This document shows, piece after piece, positions 22,513 through 31,840 of a stretch of DNA of 64,000 bases. Position numbers and translations under genes: made by a program. Source of the DNA: Loxodes magnus (taxonomy: Eukaryota; Ciliophora; Karyorelictea; Loxodida; Loxodidae); assembly GCA_946699065.1 (NCBI GenBank), contig CAMPDV010000279.1, forward strand, positions 124,001 to 188,000, read 5' to 3'. Under the pieces are notes generated by a model. It searched no databases, was not told the origin of the DNA, and saw only the letters and a list, made by a program, of their open reading frames with translations. The first letter of the stretch is position 1, and every line of letters starts with the position of its first letter.

Positions 22513-23387
22513 CCACGAATTAGAGTTTTAATAATAATAATAATAATATACTTAAAGTTAGTAGAGTTTTGCATTCTCTGGAATTGCAACCAGTTCCTGC
22601 GGACAGTTTTTTTAACGTGGGTGTGATCCACGACCTTTTTATTAAGTGGAAGGTTACCACTGTAACCGTTCAAGTGATCTTGCAAAAAGCTTTTATTTGT
22701 AGATCCCTGTTGGAGTTATTCATAGTTTATTGAGTTGTCTCCATGTTCTTTTCTGCTCTTATTCGTTTATTTTCTTTCATTATCAACAGTTTTTTAAAAT
22801 ATGTTGATTTGATTTGCAACATCAACAAAGTTTGTATTATTGTCTTTATTTCGTTCTTTTTTATGATAATTTATTTTCTATATTTTCTAATATTTTAATG
22901 AAACTTGTAGCAATCATTTCTTTTTCTGGATTCAATTCTGTTTTTAATTCTATTGGTATTTTTTCTATTTCCATTTTTGTGTCATATTTAAAGTTTTATT
23001 GTGACTAAGTTCAGAGTTGTTCTTCCGTTATCAAATTGCTTTGAATGAGCTGTCTTCTGAGTATTAATAATTCGTTGTTTTAATCCTCTATGCTATTCAT
23101 TAATTCCCTTATTTTTTCTCCTTAGTTATAAGCTATTTCTTCATACTTTGAAATTAATTTTTACATTTGATCTAGTTAAATTTAAAGTTTTTGATCAGAT
23201 TCGTTCTTAGGTTATCTTATCTCTATAGATCCTACCATCACTTTACCTTCTGATGACGAACTTGACTCCTCTCGTTGCTATTGTTTTTTCTAAATTTCTT
23301 TTGCCGCTTTTCTCTTTAGGTTTTTAAGTTAATTCTTTGAGAGTCGAAGAGATTAATCCATTTTTTTTATCCACGAATTAGAGTTTT
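22513..23387 (-). mobile_element. Gag-only retroelement with 17-bp target-site duplication (gag4 element)
   Basis: The insert 22530-23370 (841 bp) lies between two copies of CCACGAATTAGAGTTTT (22513-22529 and 23371-23387). Unit 3 has one copy and no insert (46820-46836). On the minus strand it has a short leader, ATAAAAAA before the ATG, one ORF, a 4-bp stem with 8-base loop (CTGG...CCAG), and TTTAAGTATA with six TTA repeats at the 3' end. It landed in the 3' part of gag6, in the same orientation. Confidence 0.85.
22558..23361 (-). CDS. Gag/ORF1-like CCHC zinc-knuckle protein (gag4)
   Basis: A 267-residue protein, ATG 23361, ending at TAA 22558-22560. It has a basic Lys/Gln N-terminus, a Ser/Glu-rich patch, and a coiled coil at about 50-125. 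The CCHC knuckle C179-x2-C182-x4-H187-x4-C192 reads CWCCKSNQHILKNC and is followed by TWRQLNKLWITPTGIYKQKL, homologous to the gag1 C-terminal module. TGA encodes Trp at about 117, 180, 193, 195 and 214, while TGG is used at 207 and 235. The role is presumed RNA binding and particle formation. It is intact and present only in this unit. Confidence 0.78.
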
Positions 23388-24064
23388 TAAAAGGTTTTTT
23401 ATCCTAAATAGGTTTTGTAGACAGATTTTTTCTGGTTTCTCTGGATCGTAAATTCTTATTACTTTCTTGTTTTCTCCTCTCGTTAATTATCGTAAGTCAG
23501 AACAGTACTATCATCTTTCGAATCGAATCAGTGCATCCATAATCTTTGAAGCTTCTAAGTATGGTTAAAATATTTTTTTTAATATAATCTTTCATTTGGC
23601 ATACAGTAAATCTTAAATAAGTTTTAAGTACCTTTTTCTATTGCTCAATCTAACTTTTATTAAAGTTTTTAACTATTTTTTTATTTTGTGACCATATTTT
23701 TTGCAGTATCAGCATTTATTTTTTCTCTTTTATATGAAGATCCAGGAAAACCTTTTTTATCTTGATTCTGTATTAATTAATTTGTTAATCTATATTTTTC
23801 CAATTGATTAAATCTCTGATGCAAATAGTGTCTTAGCTTCTTTCGATTGTATTGAATAAATTTCCATCTATTAGGAGAGAGGCTATTAATTAATTATTGT
23901 TTGAGATTCTATTAATTGATCAATTTTTTGATAGTTATCATAAGAGATTAAGTTATTTACTTTAGATCTTAAACTTCTTTTTTTATTTACTAATAGTCCA
24001 GTTGTAGCATGTCTGGTTAATTATTGGGTAGTGTTAAAGAAGTCTGTTATTTCTTAGGAGCCAT
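23388..24064 (-). pseudogene. Gag-like relic (gag6, copy 1), interrupted by gag4
   Basis: ATG 24064 begins MAPKKQQTSLTLPNNQPD, then a coiled coil. In another frame a zinc-knuckle-like CWYCKKYGHKIKK appears (Trp as TGA) without its last Cys, and a third frame carries KDYIKKNILTILRSFK. At least two frameshifts separate these parts. The gag4 element sits at its 3' side. Confidence 0.55.
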
Positions 24065-24212
24065 TTTATTTGATATATAATAAATAAATTATAGATGCTT
24101 ATAGAATGTTATTTATATAGCTTACTATATTTAATTAAACCTTTATTTTCTATTTAATACTTATTTAATAAAAATTATATTAGAAGAACTTATAAAAATA
24201 CTAACTCCTACA

Positions 24213-25036
24213 AATTAAAATAAAGCGGATCTCTTCCATTAAAAGACAAAAAAGAATTTAGATAAAAATTCAGAACAGAAAAGTTAACATAGCTCTCAAC
24301 ACTCCATTGAAAACGGAAATAAGAGACCACTCAACTGAATCGATAAAAATAATAACGAAGAAATAAAAAATAAACGAAGAAGGTAAAGTACGATAATTCA
24401 ATATAGATCCTATTACCTTTTATTTAGACAATACTGAAATAGAATAAATGGACTCTTAGTAGATGAAACAGCTGATTCATAAACTTATTAGAAACATAAA
24501 AAAACTCAAAGAGGAATAAAAATCCCAGAAAGAAGAGATGTTTGTATTAAGTCAGGATTTGATAAATCATGAAGATGATGATGAAGTCTATATGGTAGAC
24601 CGAAGAGCTAAAGTTGTAGTTTATGAGCAAATGGCAAGTTTAGAGAAAGATATTTGAACAATGCAAGAGCAGACTAGAAAAACTGAGTGAAATTAGATTC
24701 AAAACGCAAATTAATAGAAAAAAATCTGTAGAACTTTCATAAGGAACTCCAATGGAAATAGAGAAACAAGAAAAGACATTTCCTAGAGCAAGAAAAAGAT
24801 ATTATATTTGCATCAGCACTTGACATCTATGATGGAAATATCCCCAATAGAAATAAATGAGAATGAATATCTGAAGAAATGTTAGCTAATAGCAACTGAA
24901 GTACCGAGCAATCAACTCGGATTATTCAAAAGAGAGAAGTCAAGGAAAAAGAGCAATACAAGAAATGAACATGTAGGAACGGAGATATTATACATTTATA
25001 ACTTCAATTAAGCCGGAAGGTGAACAGTTATTTTAA
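24213..25036 (+). pseudogene. Gag-like relic (gag3, copy 1) with lost zinc ligands
   Basis: A frame with ITFYLDNTEIEQMDSQQMKQ and an acidic coiled coil runs to about 24650, shifts by one base, and continues EQCKSRLEKLSEIRFKTQI through the knuckle to TAATAA (25034-25039). In this copy the knuckle reads YYICISTWHLWWKY: both outer Cys are Tyr. The copy at 47663 keeps all four ligands. The C-terminal module has MNIWRNV with Trp as TGA here and TGG in the other copy. No in-frame start codon was found, so the left end is approximate. Confidence 0.55.
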
Positions 25037-25197
25037 TAATTAATAGCAATTTAAGAAATTTTAATAAGTTCTTTATACTTAAAAAAATAAAGAAATAATT
25101 AATTTTATTATGAATTTGTTATATAAATTCTCTATTAAAAATCAAAATTATAAAGTTGTTATATATATTAGTAAAATGAAATTAAAATATGAAGTTA

Positions 25198-26697
25198 TTA
25201 TATTTTTTTACCTTTATCCCAATTTTGCTCTTCTTTTCTTCCATCTGCATAATAATGAGTTCCTTTCCCATACTTAAGACCTTCTACAAAATGACCTTCA
25301 TAATGAGATCCATCATAATATTTTTCAACTCCATACCCATGACTCTTCCCTTTGAAGTACTCTCCCTCATATATTTCTCCATCTGCATAATAGTAAGTTC
25401 CCTTTCCTTACTTAAGATTTTCTACAAATTAACCTTCATATCAATCTCCAAAGTTATACTTATAAACTCCATATCCATGTCTCTTTTCTTTGAAAAACTC
25501 ACCATCATATATTGCTCCATCTGTATAATAGTAAGTTCCTTTTCCTTACTTAAGACCTTCTTCTCATTAACCTTCATATCGAGATCCATCCTTATACTTA
25601 TAAACTCCTTATCCATGCCTCTTGTCTTTGAACCATTCGCCCTCATATATTGCTCCACTTGCATAATAGTAAGTTCCCTTTCCTTACCTAAAATCTTCTA
25701 TATATTAACCTTCATATCGATCTCCATTGTTATACTTCTCAACTCCGTATCCATCTTTCTTTCCATTTCTCTTCTCTCCATCATATCCTATCTCATTTTC
25801 TTGTACTTTCTCTTCCTAATTTGTTCCTACTTCCTTTTACTCTTCTATTTCGATCTCCTTCACATTACTCTTTAATATCTCCTACATGCTCATCTCTTAC
25901 TTTATCTTCTCTAACTTCTACAATGACGTTTCTAAACTCATTCTTTGATCTGCTTCTTATTTTCAACTCTCCCTTATTATCTCCTCTATCACACAATTCT
26001 CAGGTATTTCCTCTCTTTCACCTCTCTTTATCCCTTCTCGTAACTCTCCTTCCTCTACTTCTTCGAAAGGTATTTTTCTTGTCACTATCTCCCATAAAAC
26101 AACTCCATAAGCATATATGTCAGAAAAGAAACTATACTTTGGTCTCATTCCAAATAACTCAGGAGCCATCCATCTTATTGTTCCAACCTTTTTATTTGTA
26201 CTCGAGGATTTAGAAGCTGATTTGACTTTAGATAATCCGAAATCACTTATTTTAACATTCTTACTTTGATTTAGGAGTATATTCTCGCTTTTTAAATCCC
26301 TATGAACTACGTTGTTAGAATGTAAGTAAAATATACCCGCTGCTATTTGCTGAGCTATTTCTAATTTCAGTACTAAACTTATATCTTATTTACTATGGAG
26401 AAATTACATAAGAGAACATTACATTAATTCCACTATAATTCTTGTTGGCTCTAGACTATATCCATAGAATTATATAATGTTAGGATGTTTTAAATTTTGC
26501 ATTATTTAAATCTCTTTGTTGAATTCTCATTCAGTATCTTCATTCAACTTCCTTTGAAAGAAATCTTTAATAGCTACATTTGTAAATTTATTTCATTTTC
26601 CTTAGTAGACTGTACCATAAGCTCCATGTCCAATTTCTTTTTCAATTTATAATGTCGATGATTCTATTTTAATATTAAAGCTTATACTACTTTCCAT
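25198..26697 (-). CDS. Protein kinase with C-terminal MORN repeats, copy 1
   Basis: A 499-residue kinase fused to MORN repeats; the stop is TAATAA (25195-25200). Kinase domain: glycine loop GHGAYGTVY (23-31), VAIK Lys44, HRDLKSEN (132-139), DFG (152-154), APE (178-180), [12 protein letters not shown], and IRESW...ADQRMS (subdomain XI, Trp245). All catalytic residues are present and the pattern is TKL/MAPKKK-like. Residues about 305-490 hold MORN units such as DGSRYEGQW and HGYGVYKY, which often bind phospholipids or target membranes. Trp 35, 57, 245, 378 and 419 are TGA; 176, 202, 355 and 493 are TGG; Gln is often TAA/TAG. Copy 2 is nearly identical. Signalling near membranes is inferred. Confidence 0.93.
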
Positions 26698-26999
26698 CCT
26701 TATTATAATTATAAAAATCTGTTAATCTTTATAAAAATAAATTATAGTATAAATTAAAATTGACTAATCAAAATTGATAAATCAAAAAGCTATAAAGCTA
26801 GTTTTCAATAATTAACGTATATTGAAAATTATCTTAAGGTATTCTTAAATATTTGTTTCAGATTTAATTTACTAAAATACATTTTAAAAATTGCTACTAT
26901 TTTTTGCTTTTTTAAATGTTCTTAATCTATCTTCAAATCTTAATAATTTCAAGATGTCTATATTATATGTTAAATTTAACAAAATTAAAAATATATAAA
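26698..26999. other. Upstream region of the kinase gene
   Basis: A spacer of about 300 bp between the kinase start and the right inverted-repeat member; it should contain the promoter, but no specific element is recognisable in the AT-rich sequence. The minus-strand frame across 26884-27087 is not supported as a gene. Confidence 0.4.
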
Positions 27000-27370
27000 A
27001 TGGATGTCGGCTGCATTCTGGAGAACTAGTAGTTATCTGGTGCAGTGTATACTGCATTGTGAGTAATCTCGCACTAGATGCCACCACGGGGAAGGGTGGA
27101 TAAGCTCCGTTGAGACATGCTTAACTTGCTCAGAGGGTTCTCGCTTGCAGTATGAAAGTTTTACTGGAGGGTCCTCTAGTTAATGACTTAATAACTAATT
27201 CTTATTTGTACTTTATTCAAGAAGAATGGAACATTTGATTCAAGACTTGTGAATGATGTTTAGTAAATAGATTCTCCATTAAGAGAAGCTGATGTGACTT
27301 ATTGGACTACAAGAATTTTAAGAAGAAACATGAGAACATTTTTCCTAATATTAAATATTAATATTGAAAG
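27000..27370 (+). repeat. About 360-bp GC-richer repeat, right member of inverted pair (copy 1)
   Basis: Inverted partner of 20337-20700. It contains GCAGTGTATACTGCA, a CCACC-ACGGGGAA-GGGTGG stem-loop and other short stems, suggesting a folded transcript. It is in the same place in unit 3 (50450). Confidence 0.6.
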
Positions 27371-29227
27371 AGCTCATGATCCAGAAATTATAAAAGATAT
27401 TTTGATGTATAATACCCTGTCGATTAGATATATATTTATATATATTTTTAAAATTGTAAAATAATTAATGTTTTTTTAAATATTTTATTTTGTTTGATTT
27501 TAAACTATTATTTGAATTTTCTAAAGTAAAAATAGTTATTAAATTAATATTTTATTTCTGTTTGAATTATTTAATTAGGTTTAATTTAGTTTATAAGAAC
27601 TAATGAAAAATTTTGGTTTAAACATATTATATTTTATATTTTATGACTTAATATTTTTATTTTCTTAGAAAAAAGTTCTTTATTTCTTTTAAATCATAAA
27701 ATTGTTTGCTCAGAGATTTATATTACTAAAGATTTATGGGATAATATAAATTAAAATTTTTTAATTAAATAAAAGATAAAAAGATTTAATTAAAAATCAA
27801 AAATATTGATATTTTCAAAAAAATTTAATAAAGAAAGAAATATTAAAACTTTATTAAGAAATCTTTTTGATTGAAAAAATAGAGAGTTATTTTAAAAAGA
27901 ATAGAAATAATTTATAAAAATTGTTATTAACAAAAGTTATAAATAAATATTTATAAAAAATTAAATATCCAAAATTATTATTTAAAAAACAAAAATTAAG
28001 ATCTTCAAAATTTTAACAGTAAAACATCATTTTCAAAACCAAATTTATTTAAAATAATTTTAAATAAAGAATATAAAATATTTAGATATTATCAAGGATG
28101 AGAGAATTCAAATGTTAAATCTAAGGATGATAAATAGTCTGCTTTAAAAAAAGAAGTCGTAATATATAACTTGGATTTAAAAAATAACTCATATAAAAAC
28201 AGCTTAAATGATTCAAGTAAAAAAAAGAAATAAATAAATAGTTTAAAAATGTTAAATCCTCCTTCTTTAAGATGTTTTAAAAAAAATTACAAAGAAATTC
28301 TAGAAAAAATAAATATTGTAGACTTTTAAAAATATTAAAAAAAATATTAAAAAGTAAAAGGACAAATTATCTCTTAAAAAATTAAAATCAATTAAAAAAT
28401 GAAAAAAGACTAAAAATTATTTCGATTAAAAGAATATATTTTTAAAAACGTTGCATGAAATTAATTTTAAAAAAGACGAAATTTAAAAAAGATTATTTTA
28501 AAATACAAACAATAAGCAAAAAAAACAAAAAAATGAAAAATGATAAGAAAAATAATATAAAAATTAAATGATTAAAAAAATTAAGAATAAAAAAATATTT
28601 TTAAGAGTAATTTAGCCAATTTAATATTTTTAACTTAAAGCATTAGTAATGAAAACGAACAAATTATTTTAAAGAAATTTAAAAGCCCTCTAAAAAATAA
28701 AGATATCATAAAGTTATTGCAAAAAAATTTAAAAAATTTAAATAAAAAAGAATATCAAAACAGTAAGGACGTAAAACAAAATTTTAAGTAAAATTACATC
28801 AAAATATAATGATCTGAAAGTTACAAAAAAAATTGTTTTAAAATTTAAAAATTATAAAAAACATAAAAAACGTAAATCCATATAAAAAAAGAGAAAAAAT
28901 TAAAACTTCAAGAAGATAAATATAGTAAAAAATACATTATAATTTTTTGAAAAAGTAAATGAAGAGTAAAAAATACAAAAAAACATTTAAACTAAGTTTT
29001 TAAGCCTTGAGTTATTAAATTTTTATAGTTTGAATAAGTAAGAAAGATAGCATTTCAATGAAAAGTAAAGAAGAAAGGTGAGGAAAATAATTTTAAAATC
29101 TGTTTTAAATAAGCCTTTAAAGCTTAGATTAACATTGATAAGAGATTATTGAAGATATATAGCAGAAGATATCTCAACATTATATTATAATATTTTTTAC
29201 TAGAATAAATAACATAAAAAAAAGAAA
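27371..29227. other. A-rich spacer
   Basis: Begins with T/A-rich sequence, then about 1.5 kb very rich in AAA and ATT on the + strand. It contains TATAAAA at 27389-27395, the site where unit 3 has a 1.47-kb extra segment. No gene recognised. Confidence 0.55.
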
Positions 29228-29649
29228 TTTGTGGATAAAAAAGAAATTTTAATTTATGAAATTTAGGTTGAATGGAGGCTCTTAATTAAATCAGAAAGAA
29301 AACAAATTTATTTAGCTCTGATAAATACTAAAATGAAATAGCTTTAATCAGAATAAGATTAAACATATCAATATAAATGGAATAGTAAATAAGCTATATG
29401 CAATAGAATAATTTATAAGAGGAAATAGTATTTACATTTTTTCAATTAACGAAACTTGATAAAAAAGATTTCCCTAAAATCTTAATTTAAGATTATAGGA
29501 TTTATTACAAAAATTCGAGTAAAGGAGGAGGTGCAGGCATGACCACGAAAGAAAAAATCAATAGTACTGAAGAAACTATATAATTGATGTATTCTAGAAT
29601 CGATTTATCACAGCCAAACTGGACAATATATTTATTACGTTCTGCTTCA
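29228..29649 (+). pseudogene. Gene fragment cut by the WD40 junction (copy 1)
   Basis: Protein-like + strand sequence: FVDKKEILIYEIQVEW, then TKLDKKDFPKILIQDYRIYY, a Gly-rich turn (SSKGGGAGMTTKEK), and SQPNWTIYLLRSA, where similarity to the reverse-oriented WD40 copy begins at 29650. One base is missing near 29317 compared with copy 2. The family is unrecognised; the strand pattern is faintly C2-like. It is truncated at the 3' side by the rearrangement. Confidence 0.45.
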
Positions 29650-31325
29650 TGCCAGATAAAGTTTGAATAAATTGACTATTAGAGAAGTTCTATATCTTAA
29701 TGTTTTGTCATGACTTCCCTATACAATACATTTATAGTCACTCGGTATCGCTACAGATCTTACATATCTTTTATGTTCATACAAAGTACTCTTAAATTAA
29801 CCAGTTGTAAATCCCAAATCTTGTTTGTTTTATCATCATTTTCGTATACAATTCCTTTCTAGCCACTTGAAATAGCTACAGATCATACATAACTTGTATG
29901 TCCCTACAAATTACTCTTTAACTAAGTAATTGTAAAGTAACGTATCTTTATCGTATTATCAGGAGATGCAGAATCTGATATGATTCATTTCTGGTCACTT
30001 GATATCGCTACAAAGTTTACGGATGACGAGTGGCCTTGAAGCAATATGGATGTTCAGTTATGACTGAGGTGAGGTTGGAATTATTAAAGTTTCAGTTTTG
30101 AACTTTGTATTTCTTAAGTTACAAAATTGCAATTTATTGTTAGTAAAATTGATATTGGTGAAAATATTCTGTCGAATAATTTTGCATTAGTTAGATTTAA
30201 ATTATTTAGATTAACTTAGTTGAATTTGAAGTTCTTGAAATTTAAGAGAGTAATTGCATTAACTTAAGCTTCAAGTCTTAAGGTTATCTTGATAATTCTA
30301 TCATTTGTACTAAATTTTACTAGAGTACTTAGTTTTTATTTCATTCAACTACAACTACGACAAGATATCATTATTTGTTTTAAAACTGGACTTATTCAAA
30401 GAATTCTTACTCAAGATTTATAAGTTTATATTCTCTTACTTAAATTGATTCAAGAATTAACGGAACTGATCAAAATCATGCTATTAAAATTTAATATTTT
30501 ATAATTTGAGATATTTGTTTACTCTTATTTTATACTAATATTTTACTTATAGCTAAAATTAATAATATTTTATTAAGTCCCTTAAAATTTAACTTCTTCT
30601 TGGCTCTTTTGCTTTATTATCATTCTGCTAATTTAAATTTTATTCTGCTGAAAATAATTATCAATTAACTAGTGAAAATATTACTCCGTTAGTAATTAAC
30701 TCTAAGGCTACTTCTTTAAGTATGTAAACAATTCAAGAATTAAATATTGCTTCAGTATCTTAAAACTATTCAGATCCTATAACTTAATTTATTTTCCTAT
30801 AGCTCTTGATTTTAGTATTAATGAAATAAATTTTATTATTCGTGTTAATTCTATGATCTTATCTACTATGAATATGAATTTTGTCAAAATGCTAATTTTT
30901 ATATCTTTTTCTTTATTTTATCTAGCTGGTTTATTTAATTACCTTAATGATGAATATTACTTTTTAAATTTTCTTTAAAAATTCTAAAATTGAAAGTAAA
31001 CCAAATTTAATAGAGATCTAAAAAGCTTATGACTTTCATTTATTTCTTAAAATATTTTTATTTCAATCATCTTATTTTATTGTTTTATGAGTCATTATAA
31101 TATTTTTAGTGCTTTCATGTTTTGATCTGATTATGCTGTATTTTATAATTCTTCAAGTCTTATATTAAATACTTCGATATGATTCATACAACCAATCTTT
31201 TTTGTAAGTTGATAAACTCTTTTAAGACATTATAAACAAGAAATTCATTCGCATAGAAGTTATTTTACTAGACACTTTTCTCAATCGAAATATTTCGGAA
31301 AATTTGGATACTGATAAACATCCAT
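29650..31325 (-). pseudogene. WD40 gene copy lacking its 3' part (unit 2)
   Basis: ATG at 31325 and the same N-terminal and helical regions as the unit 1 gene, with only the first WD40 repeats before the break at 29650 (GCCAGATAAAG). It shares the frame breaks in the part retained. Together with 17457-18655 it would make up the unit 1 gene, separated here by 11 kb. Confidence 0.6.
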
Positions 31326-31601
31326 TTAAAAATAAAAAATGCTTAGTAAAAGAGATTAATTATTTTGGAAAAAAATAGAAAATTAAAATATAAAAATAAA
31401 GAAAGAAAAAAATTAATTTTATTGTAATTAAGTTACAAAATTTAAATCTTTAGGAAATTAATTAATTTACTAATATAAACATTATTATGATAAATCTAGT
31501 TTAAATAACGTGTATCATTCCTTCCAATGTGATTTAATTAAACTCTAATATTAAGAAGTACCTCACATAAGAAGAAACAAACAAAAATCAGAGCACAAAC
31601 C

Positions 31602-31840
31602 ATGATGGACAAGATTGGAGAGGAATAAAATAGCATTAATGTTGAAAAATGTAGGATATTAGAGTTTCTTAGGATAGCCCTCTGATCTTGGCCTTGTATA
31701 AGAAGATATTTTCAAAGAAATAATATCACTAGATAGATTTTCAATGAAAAATTTATTAAAACTTTAAAAATTTGATTAAATGAAATGAGTGCTCAATAAT
31801 CGAAGTTTTTTAATCAAAAATAAAAAAACTTATAAAAATA
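31602..31840 (+). CDS. Hypothetical protein fragment, copy 2
   Basis: Same as the frame at 6412 with no frame change seen. It starts MMDKIGEEQ and is divergent from the WD40 copy. The 3' end is uncertain. Confidence 0.35.

Noticed and set aside
22485-22685. A 66-codon minus frame starting MQDHLNGYSG
   Set aside because: It overlaps the 3' end of gag4 in a different frame and crosses the TTA tail and target-site duplication.
25189-25875. A 228-codon + strand hydrophobic repeat protein
   Set aside because: It is the exact antisense of the MORN repeats of the kinase gene, which carries the real motifs; the same holds at 48639-49325 and for 25821-26213.
26884-27087. A 67-codon minus frame upstream of the kinase
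   Set aside because: It spans the boundary of the inverted repeat and AT-rich DNA, with no motif and no conserved start.
27000-27370. tRNA-derived SINE with A and B boxes
   Set aside because: Only weak, badly spaced box-like strings were found.
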